A stretch of 64,000 nt of DNA from Grifola frondosa (taxonomy: Eukaryota; Basidiomycota; Agaricomycetes; Polyporales; Grifolaceae). The DNA lies in contig LUGG01000002.1 in the NCBI GenBank assembly GCA_001683735.1, forward strand, positions 2,728,001 through 2,792,000. The letters run 5' to 3'. The translations under genes and the position numbers were made by a program. The notes under the pieces were generated by a model, which was not told where the DNA came from, did no database searches, and was given only the letters and a program-made list of their open reading frames with translations. This document shows positions 12,263 to 24,076 of this stretch, one piece after another (the stretch's first letter is position 1; each line of letters begins with the position of its first letter).

Positions 12263-12431
12263 ATCTCCGCGTCAATGTCCGACATGCCGAGTGCGACGGA
12301 GGTGGCACCGAATTCTTTCTCCGGTTCAATATGAGATGCTGGCCGACAGTTGGCCGACGATAACGATCGAATCTGTCGTTATGTTCAGGTCATCTCGACC
12401 CCCTTGGGCTGCGTGCCTGTAGGTTAATAGC

Positions 12432-14981
12432 ATGTTTGGGAACACGAATGTATCTGTGCTCTGCCATGGGAGCGAGGCGTCTTTCACAATTTACACTGTG
12501 GTCGCCGTCGTTCTCGCCATTATTTTTCTGGGTCTGTCGAGGAAGATCCTTCGACCTACGAAGGATCGGCCGCCAGGTCCTCCCAGTCTTCCCGTAGTCG
12601 GAAATGCATGGCGCATACCTCGTGACAAACAGTGGCTCAAATTTGACCAGTGGATAAAGCAATATGGTGAGTTATCGTGCTATTTACCGGACCCTACCAG
12701 TGTTGCAAAGGAACATTTCTTTGCGATCCTCCGCGCACTACGGGTTTCAGTGTATAATCAACAGCTCTGATGCCGACAGTGATGTACATCCATGGTTTCT
12801 GATCGAAGGATAGCAATCATAGGATCATGCTCTTGTTTTTGTGCTCTGTAGCAAAGGCTGACCTTCGCAGATGCGGCCAGGAAACACGAGGAAACGTGTT
12901 CCAAGTATTTCAAATGCAGTTTTGCCTTGAACGTGCTTTATTCTGTGGGGAAGCTCATTTCGAAGGCTCACTTTTTTTACGCTTGGTCTCATGACCGGGG
13001 TATTGTGTATTGACACCTTCTCCAAAGGTGATGTGGTTGGCATTTCTGTCATGGGCCAACCAACTCTCATTATTGGCTCTGCTCGGGCTGGTAACGATTT
13101 GCTCGATGCACGAGGTGAGCAGGCATATTAATGTAACTCGTCGTCTCCTTGATGCTACATCATCTACAGGATCAATTTACTCAGATAGGCCTATAGCCGT
13201 GATGGCAGGTGAACTGTATGTTATGCCTGTTGCTTCTTCACTACTCGAATTCGATTTACCGTTAACGTCAGTGTCGGGTGGAATCGTGGACTGGGATACT
13301 GTCCCGGACCTTTCAATCACAGATTCCGCGAGTTCCGCCGTCTCTTCCAGCAATTCATCGGCCCCCGCGCATCGCAAGGGCCTGGCATCCTCGCTGCGCA
13401 AGAGGCAGAAGCTCGAAACCTGACATTGAAGCTGATCCAGGATCCCGCAGGTTTTGTAACCCACATACGACAGTTAGCACTCTTAAATTTCATATGTAAG
13501 AAATCAAAACTGACGCTCCACTCTCAATTTCTGCAGGTCTTCAGGCGCACTGATTGTCCGCCTAGCGTATGGTTACCGTATATCAACAGAACGGGATGAA
13601 GACCCTCTGGTGAAGATAGTAGAGGAAGCCATGCGGGGATTTTCGCGTGCCTCGGAGCCGGGGGCATTCCTGGTTGACAGCTTCCCCATACTGAAATACT
13701 TACCAGAGTGGGCACCCGGTTCGGGATTCAAGGCGGTAGCACGACGGATGCGCAAAGATCTGGAACGCATGTGCGACATTCCGTTCGAGTTTGTGAAGAA
13801 TGAAATGGTGAGCGCTCTGGCTTAGATACCTGTCGGTGTCCCAGCGAATGACAGCATTCTCAGGGCCACGGCAGAGCAGAACACTCGTTCACTTCGGCTT
13901 GTCTCAAGGAGAAAGCCTCACCGACTCCTAAAGAAGAAGAATTTATCAAGTCCGCAGCGGCGGCTTTGTATTCCGGTGATTATGGCATATAAATATCCTC
14001 AGCCACATTGCTGAATACGATATATCCCACCGAAGGTGGCGCGGATACAGTACGTTTATATCCCTGTTTTCAACTCAAGATGCTAATGCATGCCAAACGA
14101 ATTACTAGAGCCCATCTCCCATCACTTGCTGCGTCCTCATCATGACACTCCACCCCAACATTCAGGCTTGCGCTCAAGCGGAGCTCGATGTAGTTCTTGG
14201 TAGCTCGTGGTCTCGTCTACCTACATTTTCTGATCGCTCCAAGCTTCCCTACATTAGCGCAGTTGTTCAGGAGCTGTTAAGATGGATGCCTACTGTACCT
14301 CTGGGCATGTTCCGATTCATCTGGATGCATTGAAGATGTTCTCAACTACTTCGATCGCTTGACGCAGGTCTTCCTCATCGTGTCACTCAAGACGATATCT
14401 ATGAGGGATACCATATAACGAAAGGCACCGTCATATGGGCAAACATCTGGTAGGTATCAATGATAATCTCCCCTAGCCAAATGACTAAAACCATCCTCAA
14501 GGTCCATGCTCCACGATCCCACCGTATTTCCCGACCCAGAGACATTCCGCCCAGAGCGGTTCCTTTGCGACGACGGAACTCTGAGAGAACTCGACAGATG
14601 CGAAGACCCGTCTGTCATCGGCTTTGGGTTCGGCCGAAGGTAGGTTTGTTAAAGGGAGAGGCGATTGCGCTGTCCTGAAAGGTATCCAGAATTTGCCCTG
14701 GGATGTATATGGCTGTGAACTCGGTGTTCATCGCTGTCGCCACAATGCTGTACGTGCTTGACATCTCGAAGGCCAGGGACGAACATGGCGCGGAGATCGA
14801 GCCTGAGGTGGAGTGCTCCGGATTTATCTGGTAAGCCCTCTGCGCTTTGCATGTCTTCATCCCTCTTATATTAATGATGATACATTGCAGCCACCCGGTG
14901 CCATTCAAATGCAGTATTCGACCACGTTCTGCGGAGGCAGAACACCTAATTAGAAGAGCGTTGCAGTCCGAGGATGATTGA
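12432..14981 (+). CDS. Cytochrome P450 monooxygenase
   Basis: Membrane-anchored haem monooxygenase of the ER. Twelve exons join in frame (12432-12666, 13028-13114, 13170-13215, 13272-13472, 13537-13807, 13864-13975, 14036-14049, 14109-14304, 14368-14449, 14502-14639, 14690-14830, 14891-14981) to give 537 residues, normal for the family. Visible are an N-terminal membrane helix (TVVAVVLAIIFLGL), the proline hinge PPGPPSLPVVG, the helix-I oxygen-binding segment GGADT, the ExxR motif in QELLRW, the PERF motif in ETFRPERF, and the haem-binding loop FGFGRRICPG with the cysteine ligand. The VGWNRGLGY region resembles basidiomycete multigene P450s. Intron 1 is 361 bp, unusually long here, and intron 8 appears to use a GC donor. 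No frame break was seen. The substrate is unknown; oxidoreductase neighbours hint at a tailoring role. Confidence 0.94.
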
Positions 14982-15316
14982 CAACGGTTACACTGAGATT
15001 TACTGGACAGTTGTCGGCTTTTGTAATTCCTGATCTCTATGTTCTGAGGTTTTCAATGTGCATTCTTCAGGGTGCTTGGTACTTGCTTTCGATAATGCGA
15101 CGAGGATTTTCCTCCATATTAAGGTCACGTGATGTGTCTACGAAGCTGTGAACTGTGAGGCTGGGCCCTGGCCGCTGCGGCAGCAGACTGCAGGCTGAGC
15201 GAACAGTGCTGAACACTGAACACTGAAGGGTATCTGGAACCACAATCTCGAGGGTTGGCTGATTGCATTGAGCTTGGAGGAGTACTCTAGGGAGCCGAAA
15301 CCGATTTACTCCACTG
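14982..15316. other. Intergenic region, P450 to RUS1-family gene
   Basis: These 335 bases lie between two plus-strand genes. Nothing coding was recognised. The imperfect direct repeat of CTGAACACTGAACACTGAA near 15206-15226 is the only local structure seen. Confidence 0.5.
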
Positions 15317-17231
15317 ATGCAGTTTTCAATACGCGAGAAGGATGACTCCGGGAGATTGGTTGTTGTGTACACCTCCTCGTCTTCAACGAGTTCGGAGAAA
15401 GGGCTCGAACCCCGTGAACAGGTAGGTCTCAGATCCATCAATCCATTGAGTGAAAAGCTTCAAAATCCCTTGGCTCTTCGATAGGTCAATTCAGAGCTTG
15501 TTCCCACCCAGAGAAGAAGAGTTGACTGGCGACATCTATTGAACAATATTTTCCTTCCAGCAGGTTATCCAACGACAGTCTCACCAGGTGTGTGGAGTGA
15601 GGAATTTTATTATTATACCAATTAAGCCAAGTTTGCACTCGTTGTATCAGATTACCTTCAGTGCGTATTGCAGCTCGACTTCCCGTTTGCCCGAGTAATT
15701 TATCTACAGGTATCAGATCTACAATGCATTGCAAGCATTTTGTAGCTCCCTGGCTTCACTACTCGCATCTCGTGCTGTACTCCAAGGTATGCGATTGGTA
15801 TACATGCATGAGCGTGTATGCACAGACCCATCGCGTCAGGTCATGGTGTCGGGAATGCATCCGCCTCGGCCACTCATGCGATACTCCTCACGGTCCTACA
15901 AGACGTTTTCAGCCGGTTGACAAGTTAGTGACAAATTCGTTCACAACGATATTCCTCTCTTCAAATACGTATCCTGACTCCCACCTCAGCCATCGTGGCT
16001 GGATATCACCTGGGAACATCCCTCTATCCCGAGGCGAAGACATACCGACTACTTGCCGACGTGTTCAATGACGTGGCCATCGTCCTTGATATGCTCTCGC
16101 CTCACCTCGCCGACGTCGCGTTTTCCATCCGATATCCATTCTTCTCGCCTGCCTCTGACTCATACCTTCGCGTCGTCTCGTTGTGCCTCAGTGGCGCTTT
16201 CCGCGCACTATGTGGCGTGGTCGCTGGAGGCTCGAAGGCAGCGCTCACTGTACATTTTGCCAACGGAACAGGTGACGTTGGCGATCTTAGCGCAAAGGAT
16301 GGAAGCAAGGAGACGGTGCTTGCACTGCTTGGAATGCTGGTTAGTTGACGTCCGGTTTCATTTCCGAGCGCTATTGCGGAAATTGATTCTTGTTATCAAC
16401 ATAGTGCGGGACTATTGTCATGCATTATGTGCATAGCGCTCGCTTGACATATGTCGTGCTCTTCACGCTCCTCTTCTGCCATCTGGCCTTCAATTATGCT
16501 GCAGTGCGGGCTGTGGTCATGCGTTCGCTCAACAGGCAAAGGGCCAGTCTTGCCTGGAGGACATTTCGCTCAATCCCAGATGGTGAATTATAACCATATA
16601 CTATAGCTCATCGTGAAGTGACATCGTAAATATAGATCAACGCGCGAATAATGGCGCTAATCCTCTTCTGACCCCGAAAGCAATTGCCGCTCGCGAAGGT
16701 ATCTTTGCGGAACCTGCCTTGTTATATCATCCTTCCATCCCTCGGAGGCTATTAGGACGCTGCGACATCGGGACGCCATTCTCGTCAATTCTTTATGGCC
16801 ACCGTTCATTGTACTTCCCATCGCAGACAAGCTCCCGCTTCCTGTCTGTTCCACAGATCCATGCTGTCATTCAGATCTTTTCAAACGAGAAGTACATTCT
16901 GTGGTACGATCCGGAGCTCCCATCATCCGGGGTGACCTTGCATATCGCCTTAAAGGATGGACACGGACCACTTGATCATCTCAAGGGGTGGGCACATGCT
17001 ATCGAACTTGCTTCGCGGGATGATGGCAGAGCGCCATTTACTTTTGAGGAGCGCGTCAGTGCCGTTCGTGACACGTACGACCAGGTCATCAAGTTATTAC
17101 CAAACTTCATACAGACAATGCGTTCGTGTGGATGGAAACTAGACGAAGGGACTCTAGTCACTGGGTCACCGAGGACAATTTCGATAGATTCTCTCCCGCA
17201 CACCAGCTCCGAGGATAGAAAGAATATTTGA
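15317..17231 (+). CDS. RUS1 / DUF647-family membrane protein
   Basis: Homologue of the plant ROOT UV-B SENSITIVE family, conserved in eukaryotes; biochemical function is unresolved. Eight exons (15317-15421, 15485-15587, 15651-15660, 15710-15786, 15840-15923, 15990-16339, 16405-16582, 16636-17231) join in frame to 500 residues. Diagnostic blocks are FLPAGYPTTVSPDYLQYQ, YPEAKTYRLLADVFNDVA, the LCLSGAFRALCGVVAG helix, the DVSAKEGS-like block read here as DLSAKDGSKET, and LAFNYAAVRAVVMRSLNRQR. Several hydrophobic segments lie between residues 80 and 310; the C-terminal third is soluble. Exon 3 is only 10 bases but the phases fit. The ATG at 15317 was chosen because it opens the frame directly before the first conserved block; an upstream exon cannot be excluded. 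Confidence 0.9.
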
Positions 17232-18039
17232 AAGTAGATGTGTGCGTTGTCCGATGTGGAATACACACACTGGTTTTGAGGCGATCAGGATATATACCAT
17301 GCAGGTGCTTCAAAATATGTCTTGGATCACGGATACACTGAATCGCCCATTTCGGGCCCGTGCGCCGTGTACTATTTTGCTGGCAGACCTCAGTCACGGT
17401 CATGCTTTCAGTGGGATCAGCCCATCCGAGCCTCGCGAGGAGGCTTGATTAGCAACACGATTATCTTTTCATTGTCAGCTCTACTGACAAAATCTGTGGT
17501 AACACATGGACCAATGCTTAAGCAGCGCTTACCACAGTAGTGAAGGCGCCTATTCTTACATAATGCCCATTTGAGTGGGAAAGACAAGAACTAATATTGT
17601 AGTAAGTATTATTGTCTTGACAGCTGCACTGAATACGCCGTTCGGCTTCCCGCCCGTCAGTTGATGTACCATATAGTCTGATTCCCCATCACTACGGTAC
17701 ATCACGCCGCATCGGAGGCAAGCCACATAATCAGAAAGCGATCCCTCATTTGCCAGTTTGCGCGATGGCGACGATAGAACTCGAGTTTTTTCAAGGTGCA
17801 TGTGCTTTTGCATCGCCTATATGTGCGCCTCCGCAGACACCGTATCCTTTTCGGTATTACGCCCTGAACCCTTGGGTATGTTTTTATCAAATTGAGGAAT
17901 AGTGCATACTTCTCGATCACATGCATCAGTTCGCTGGGTAAAGAACACCCAGGCTCCCATGCATATACGTGCGTCTGTGTCCGCGCTATATAACTAAGGG
18001 GGTCTCGTCCTTCTTGGTGCAGTATTCGCGCTATCGCCC
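17232..18039. other. Intergenic region, RUS1-family gene to aldehyde dehydrogenase
   Basis: About 800 bases without a recognisable gene. The distal end carries the TATA-like box of the aldehyde dehydrogenase. Short ORFs here show no domain or conserved composition. Confidence 0.55.
17987..17993 (+). promoter_or_regulatory. TATA-like box of the aldehyde dehydrogenase gene
   Basis: TATATAA lies 47 bases upstream of the ATG at 18040. The spacing matches that of the aldo/keto reductase promoter. The call rests on sequence and position only. Confidence 0.5.
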
Positions 18040-19943
18040 ATGGCTACCCCCTCACCTACACGCCCGTGACAGAGATCGATTCGGTACGTGCAAGGGTCAA
18101 GACTTATGAGCGTGGCTCGGCTACCCGTCAATGGGATTTTTCTAACGCTACTTTTCACATAGATCCATGCCAGATTGTTGAAGACTTTCCAATCTGGCAA
18201 GACCAGGCCGCTGGCGTACCGTCGCCATCAGCTGCTGCAGCTTGCACGTCTCGCACGAGACAATGCACCGGCCTTGGAGGCAGCGCTGTTTGCGGACCTC
18301 AACAAGCCCAGGTTTGAAAGCACCTTGCACGAGGTCACTGTTATCACGAACAACGCGTTAGGGGCCGCTGAACATCTCGAAGAGTGGGCAAAACCTGAGA
18401 AGCCGGAGGTCGCGGCATGGCGCAGTACATGGGACACTACGGCGTACAAATGTCCGAAGGGTCTTGCGCTAATCATTGCGTATGTCGCTCCCTTGTGATA
18501 TTTATTACGCTTCCTTGCGGTCTTCCATCATAATTTATCTGATGACTCCTGATAGCCCTTGGAATTATCCATTCGTCCTGGTTATGAATCCTTTCGTGGG
18601 AGCCATCGCTGCTGGGTGCACGTGCGTGCTAAAGCCATCTGAACTGACCCCGCCACGGCCCAAATCATAGCCGAGCTCATCCCCAAGTACTTGGATCCCG
18701 ATGCCTATGCAGTAGTCAATGGTGCAGTCCCAGAGACAACTGCCCTTCTTGCTCATAGATGGGCGCACATCCTTTTCACCGGCTCCATTACCGTAGGGCG
18801 CATCGTCGCTGCGGCGGCAGCGAAGTTCGTCACTCCCATGACCCTTGAGCTGGGAGGCAAATCGCCCGTAATTATCGACCCTGACTTCGACGATCTCGAT
18901 TTGGCCGCTAAGCGTATTCTCCATGGAAGGCTGCAGAACTCCGGCCAGCTCTGTGTCTCGCCCGACTATGTCTTGGTGCCTCGCCAGAAGGTAGACGCCT
19001 TTGTTGCCTCACTCAGGAAGGCGCATGATACCTTCCTTCCTGATGGCCCATTCCACGAGAACGCCCAATTAAGCAAAATCATAAATCGTAGTCATCATGC
19101 TCGTCTCCTCGGCCTCCTCGAACGCACCAAGGGTGAGATCGTATTGGGCGGACAACACGATGGTGATAGGAGGCTTGCTCCAACCGTTGTGAAGAATGTG
19201 CAGTTGGACGATGCTTTGATGGAAAAGTGAGTATCGTTCTTCAGGACTAGAGAACCATTTGACGGTTTTGAACATGACAGCGAGATCTTCGGCCCGATAA
19301 TTCCTCTTATTGCTGTGGACGACGTTGATCACGCAATCAGCATCGTGCGTCAGCGGTATGTTTAACTTCAGTGATGATAATAGGTATGGTACGTGCTGAC
19401 TTCACCCATTAGCCCGATTCCGTTAGCATTGTACGCTTTCACCAATAGTGAAGAAGTCAAGAACAAACGTCAGTGATTGTGTGTCGCTCATAACGAGATA
19501 TCTGATTGCTCAATCTCTTGCAGTGGTGGAGCAGACAGAAAGCGGGGCCCTCGCCTTGAACGACACTTGGACCCAAACAGCAAGTACGTAGCCTCATGTG
19601 TTCCGACTTCAGTTTTTCTCAATATTTCACAGCGAGTGAGATACCCTTCGGTGGACAAGGTGATTCCGGCTGTAAGTGTCACATCTCTCTGCAATGAAGG
19701 TGGACTTATCCAAGGCCACAGACGGTGGATATTATAGCAAGGCCTCGTTCGACACGTTCACCCATATCCGTGCTTACACGAACGTTCCGCCAGGGTATGT
19801 TTTCTGTCAGTTATGTGTCTTTTTGGCGGCGCTGACCTCTCATTAGCGACGAGCCCCACATGCTTGGGCGTTATCATCCTTATACTCCAGAGTCTTTGGA
19901 AGCCAACCTTGCTGTCGTGATGCCCAAGATCCCAGATGCATAA
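18040..19943 (+). CDS. Aldehyde dehydrogenase (class 3 / fatty-aldehyde type)
   Basis: NAD(P)-dependent oxidation of aldehydes to acids. The protein reads [20 protein letters not shown] (start of class 3 enzymes), ...[28 protein letters not shown] (cofactor loop), [12 protein letters not shown] with the general-base Glu, and [12 protein letters not shown] with the catalytic Cys. [27 protein letters not shown] and [14 protein letters not shown] follow, ending TAA 19941-19943. About nine introns are visible. Two frame problems exist. The ATG at 18040 reaches a stop after nine codons unless one base is missing in or near the C5 run at 18047-18051. A second one-base loss lies at about 18651-18653, between SELTP and AQIIAELIP. 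Both sides of each break are conserved, so error or recent mutation fits better than old decay. There is no obvious C-terminal membrane anchor. Confidence 0.9.
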
Positions 19944-20148
19944 TCCATATGTAGTTGTCGTATTTTGCCCGGAGTATTGCTACGTGTTCAGACGGTGCTA
20001 TTCATGTCGTCACATTGTTTGTAAAACCGTGAGCAAACGAATACCAATGTACATCAGTCCTTTTTTGTAGGCTGTCGACGATCATATGCCAAGGATTATA
20101 CGACTACACAAACGAGATCCCGACTACAACGTGTATCGAAAACATTCC

Positions 20149-23100
20149 TTACAGTGGCGAGCATTCCCGTTTGAGCCACGCAAGGGCACGGGAGTCATCA
20201 TGCAGTAACGGAGACACTTTCTCCAATATCTCCGCATGATAAGCATTCAGCCATTCCTTTTCCTTAGCGGTCAATAGTGAAACGTCAACAAGATTCTTCT
20301 GGAGCGGGCACTAAAATAGAGGATCAGCTAGCATTTCAGAACACTTGATTTTCGGAATGCACAAACCATCGTGACATGCTCAAACCGCAGGAATCCTTTA
20401 TCGCCGAAGTTGTTTGGGGTTGTAGCTTCGCGGACAATGACGACGTTCTCGATGCGAATGCCGAAGCGTCCATCCGCATAATAACCAGGCTCTGCGAGAG
20501 GTGAGATGCGCCCATCGAGCAACAACATATTACGCACCATTGGAAACGGTCATGCCTGCTTTTAGCGGTGTGCTATTGTAGACTATAAAAACATTGTGAA
20601 CTTGTGAATATCCCTCCACCGCTAGAGACTACTTACTGATCCGTACGCCAATTCCATGCGGGCCTGGAAAATGTGATCATCATACAAGTAGCTTTGAAGG
20701 AGATAGATGTATTACCTTCATGCACATTGAGGAAATGACCTGAAACACTTCTGTTAGCACATGAGCCGAGCACACAGATGTAGCACGAACCAACACCGTG
20801 TCCTGTTCCATGGCTAAGAATCCATGCACGTTTAGTGAACGTCCAAAATATTCCTTGCAGCTATTTACGATAGTCTTTGGTAGGAGGGTAAGCAGAGCAC
20901 GAGAAGACATGAACGTAAGCCTCACCTAGTCCGTCTTCCCAAAGAGGCCTCCGTGCCCATGAGTCACTGCAACGCACTTAGCCTACTAGACATCAGACTA
21001 CTGGAGATATGACTAACATGATATATCCTACAATACATTTCAATTATTAGGAGATCGTAATATTCAATAAAATAAAATAGCCCACCAGAAGTGCCATTGG
21101 GAAAAACGGCTGTGTCAATCGCGATGTGGCCTTGCAGTACACGGGTAAATGCGCGTTTCTCCTCCGTAGTCGGCGTGCCGAAGTGCTATATGTGCATCAG
21201 CATAAATGAATTGGGACGAGATGAAAGAGTTACTTACCAAAGTTCTTGTGACATCAGTCGTTCCGTCGAGATACTGTCCTGTTAAGCACGGTCATTACAT
21301 TTCGTCTCACTTATCGCAGAACAGAGCATGTGGACCTCCAGAATCGCACAGATAGATCTGCGAGATGAATTTTAGCAATATACTCTTTCCACTACGAGTA
21401 GCAGATTCATGTACCTGATCTTTCCGAATGATGGCGCAGTCGTTTGGGTCCGGTGAGTAATGGATAATGGCTACAACGTTATCAGAATTAGAATTATTGA
21501 TGATGACATCAGAGACGAACCGCCATTAGGCCCTGTTGAAGAGATGGTCGTGAAGGATAAGCCGCGGAACAAGTCCAATTCGCTAACATCGTATCAATAC
21601 ACACGTTATCGACAGCACCAAAGGACTCACGATCGATATTTCTCCAGCTGATCCGCGGCTTCACTCTCAGATAACTGAGCACCGCTATGAAGCTGTTCTT
21701 CTAGCCATGAAAATACCGTACGAGAGCGGCACCATCCCTGATATGACACTGCCTAAACCCTAGCCGTTCTCATAAGAACGCACTATAAGAAAATCATCTT
21801 CAGATTGAGCGCAATACCTTCGATCTCTGTTTCGTTCTTGATGGATTTGAGATCCGCGACGGGCGAGCGGACTACGACGATGTTGTCCTTGATAATGTTG
21901 CAGCATATCTGATCAGCCAGAGCCCTAGTAGTTCTGAATCGCGTTGGTACGCAAAAGAATGTGACCTACTGCTCCGAGGGCTTCCGCGATGGCGAGGCTC
22001 GCCTTATCACCGACAAGTACTTGCTAGATCCAGTATGAGCATGAGGGTCACCATGATGCATAGGAGATATCGCGTGCGTCCTACGCACCGCGTCTTTGCT
22101 GATAGTAATACCTAGCTCTGCTCCGAGCCTTGTGAGGTACGAGAAGAATGAATCGTAGGGGAGTATTGCGACTTCTGGGCCAAGATGTTTGATGACCGCA
22201 TCGTCCACCTGAGAGGAGTTGACAAAGAACACGCCTTCTTTCCGAGACCAGAGCGTACGCAAAAAATACTAGACACATAGCTCAGAGAGCCCTAGAGTAA
22301 TACCACACGGTTACATACCAGGGTTGAAGTCGATATCAGAACCGCGCAGGTTGAGCAGCCACGCGACTTCGTCAAGCATGTTACAATCATGGCTTTGACA
22401 TTTTTCTTCTTCAGCTCCTCACGAAGCCTTCCGATCTTCTCGATGTGCGATTCTCCTATAATCCATGGGGGTTTGAGAAATTGAGCGGATGTGTACGAAC
22501 CAGAGGGTAGCATCAGCGGGAACACTTTGTTTGGGGCCGAGGGGGCTGTCGGTCCATACGATGTCGCAAGGTTCTTAGGCAGCGAGATGAGCTCCGAATT
22601 ATGCGGCTGAAGTGACTTTGTATCGTTTCCGCATCAGCTAATGGAAGTTTGAGCATAAGCTGAATTTTGAGAGACGATATTTCACTGACCGGCGGTGATG
22701 AGAGTGGAATCGATCCCAATGCGAGAATAATCGTCCAAGTTCTGCGAGGTTCAACTCATGGGTGTCATCAAACATCATTGTTCGAACACCATACCTTGGA
22801 CAGGAAATCCTGCCATGTTGGAACATCTCAGGATCCGTATCCACATTAGACGACGTGAAGCATCATCATCGCTATATATTTACCTGGAAGTCCTTGCTTC
22901 ATCAACGTCCAATTCCTAGCATACGAAATCTTTGTCATTGCGGCCATGAAGTGGCGTATCACATATTTCTACGTACTGATCCAATTGCTTCTCCGCCTGG
23001 AGGAAATATCGCCCGTCGGTGAAGAGATATGCATCCTTCAGAGTCACAACCACACAGCCTGAGAATATAAATTATTTTCATTAAATAATAGAGACATCAT

Positions 23101-23489
23101 AAGACCCCTCAGAGCGGGCCAGTCAGATAGAACGAGCTATACCTGCCGATCCGGTGAAGCCAGAGATGAAGGCACGTCGTTCATCGCACTGTGCGATGTA
23201 CTCGCTAGAATCTGATATCCGGATGACAAGATATATGTTACAAAAACATCCCATTAGTGATCGCATGAAATGACTTGCGTTGATCTTCGCTTGGAACGAC
23301 GACGGCCTGGACATTGTACTCCGGATTCACCATGAGCTCCCGGAGAGCCTGGAGCCGCTTCGTGGTGTCGACAGTCTGCGCTGCAGGGACGCCCATGGTT
23401 GTCAGAAAATGTTTCCGTGGGTTGAATGCTCTCCGTAAAGATGCGAGAGGACGTGCACGGCAAGATGCACGAAATGCAACCAGGAGCAT
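20149..23489 (-). CDS. Xaa-Pro aminopeptidase (aminopeptidase P, M24B)
   Basis: Metallo-aminopeptidase removing N-terminal residues before proline, using two metal ions in a pita-bread fold. Many short introns interrupt it. Metal ligands are all visible: Asp in LCDSGGQYLDG and Asp in DGTTDVTRT, His in [11 protein letters not shown], Glu in [12 protein letters not shown] and Glu in [16 protein letters not shown] completes the active site. The C-terminal block runs [13 protein letters not shown]...WLKRECSPL to TAA at 20149. Two in-frame ATGs occur. The one at 23489 gives an Arg-rich, acid-free leader ([18 protein letters not shown]) typical of a mitochondrial presequence; the one at 23396 ([19 protein letters not shown]) matches the start of cytosolic enzymes. 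No frame break was seen in the exons read. Family and activity are firm; exact exon ends in the middle are less certain. Confidence 0.92.
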
Positions 23490-24076
23490 TAATGCTTCGG
23501 AAGACCAGATAGGTTGTAAGTGCGGGGCAAAGGTCCGAAGCAGTCCCCCGAACACCTCGGTAGTCTTCAGGTATGGACACGTCGGGAGCCCTTAATTAAC
23601 TATTTACTGGCATAGTTACCTATAATTACCAAGTCCTAAGTACTAGTCAATGTTGACCCCAAAAAAGGAAAGTACACGTCTCTGTTCAATTAAAAGTAGC
23701 TACTCTAGTGCTCGGGGTACCATACGAAGTGCTGGTCGTGCAACTCTCGTGCAGCGAATTGCATTGCCGTGCCGCTGTGAGCACCGTGTAAAAACCGGCT
23801 CGAGACTCTGCAGGTTTCCGCTAAACCTGTTCGACTACGCAAAAATTGTGAGTCGAGTACTCTGTGTAGTTCGAGATCAAGATCGAATCGAAACACGGTC
23901 GCGACGCGCGCAGGCATTGGCAACAATTTCAGTGGTCGTAAAGCGTCTAGCTGGCACTCTTTCACGAACACCTCTGACGATCCTCCTGGCTATTTTCGGG
24001 GCCTTGGAAAGCCCTCCCACTTTCGCTAGTTTCTTCCAAACGGGCACACATTCTGCGGATTATCTGACGACCCACC
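23490..24076. promoter_or_regulatory. Divergent promoter region, aminopeptidase P / NIPA transporter
   Basis: These 587 bases separate the two divergent starts, so both promoters lie here. A possible N-terminal extension of aminopeptidase P remains open to 23555 but has no ATG beyond 23489. No repeat or RNA gene was recognised. Confidence 0.5.

Larger units (their letters stand above)
11131..12431. other. Gene-free region holding a long inverted repeat
   Basis: No coding region was recognised between the oxidase start and the P450 start, which are divergent. The region holds two inverted arms with 9-base G/C runs (listed separately) and a spacer that is A/T-rich towards its right end. Both neighbouring promoters must lie here. 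Confidence 0.6.
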
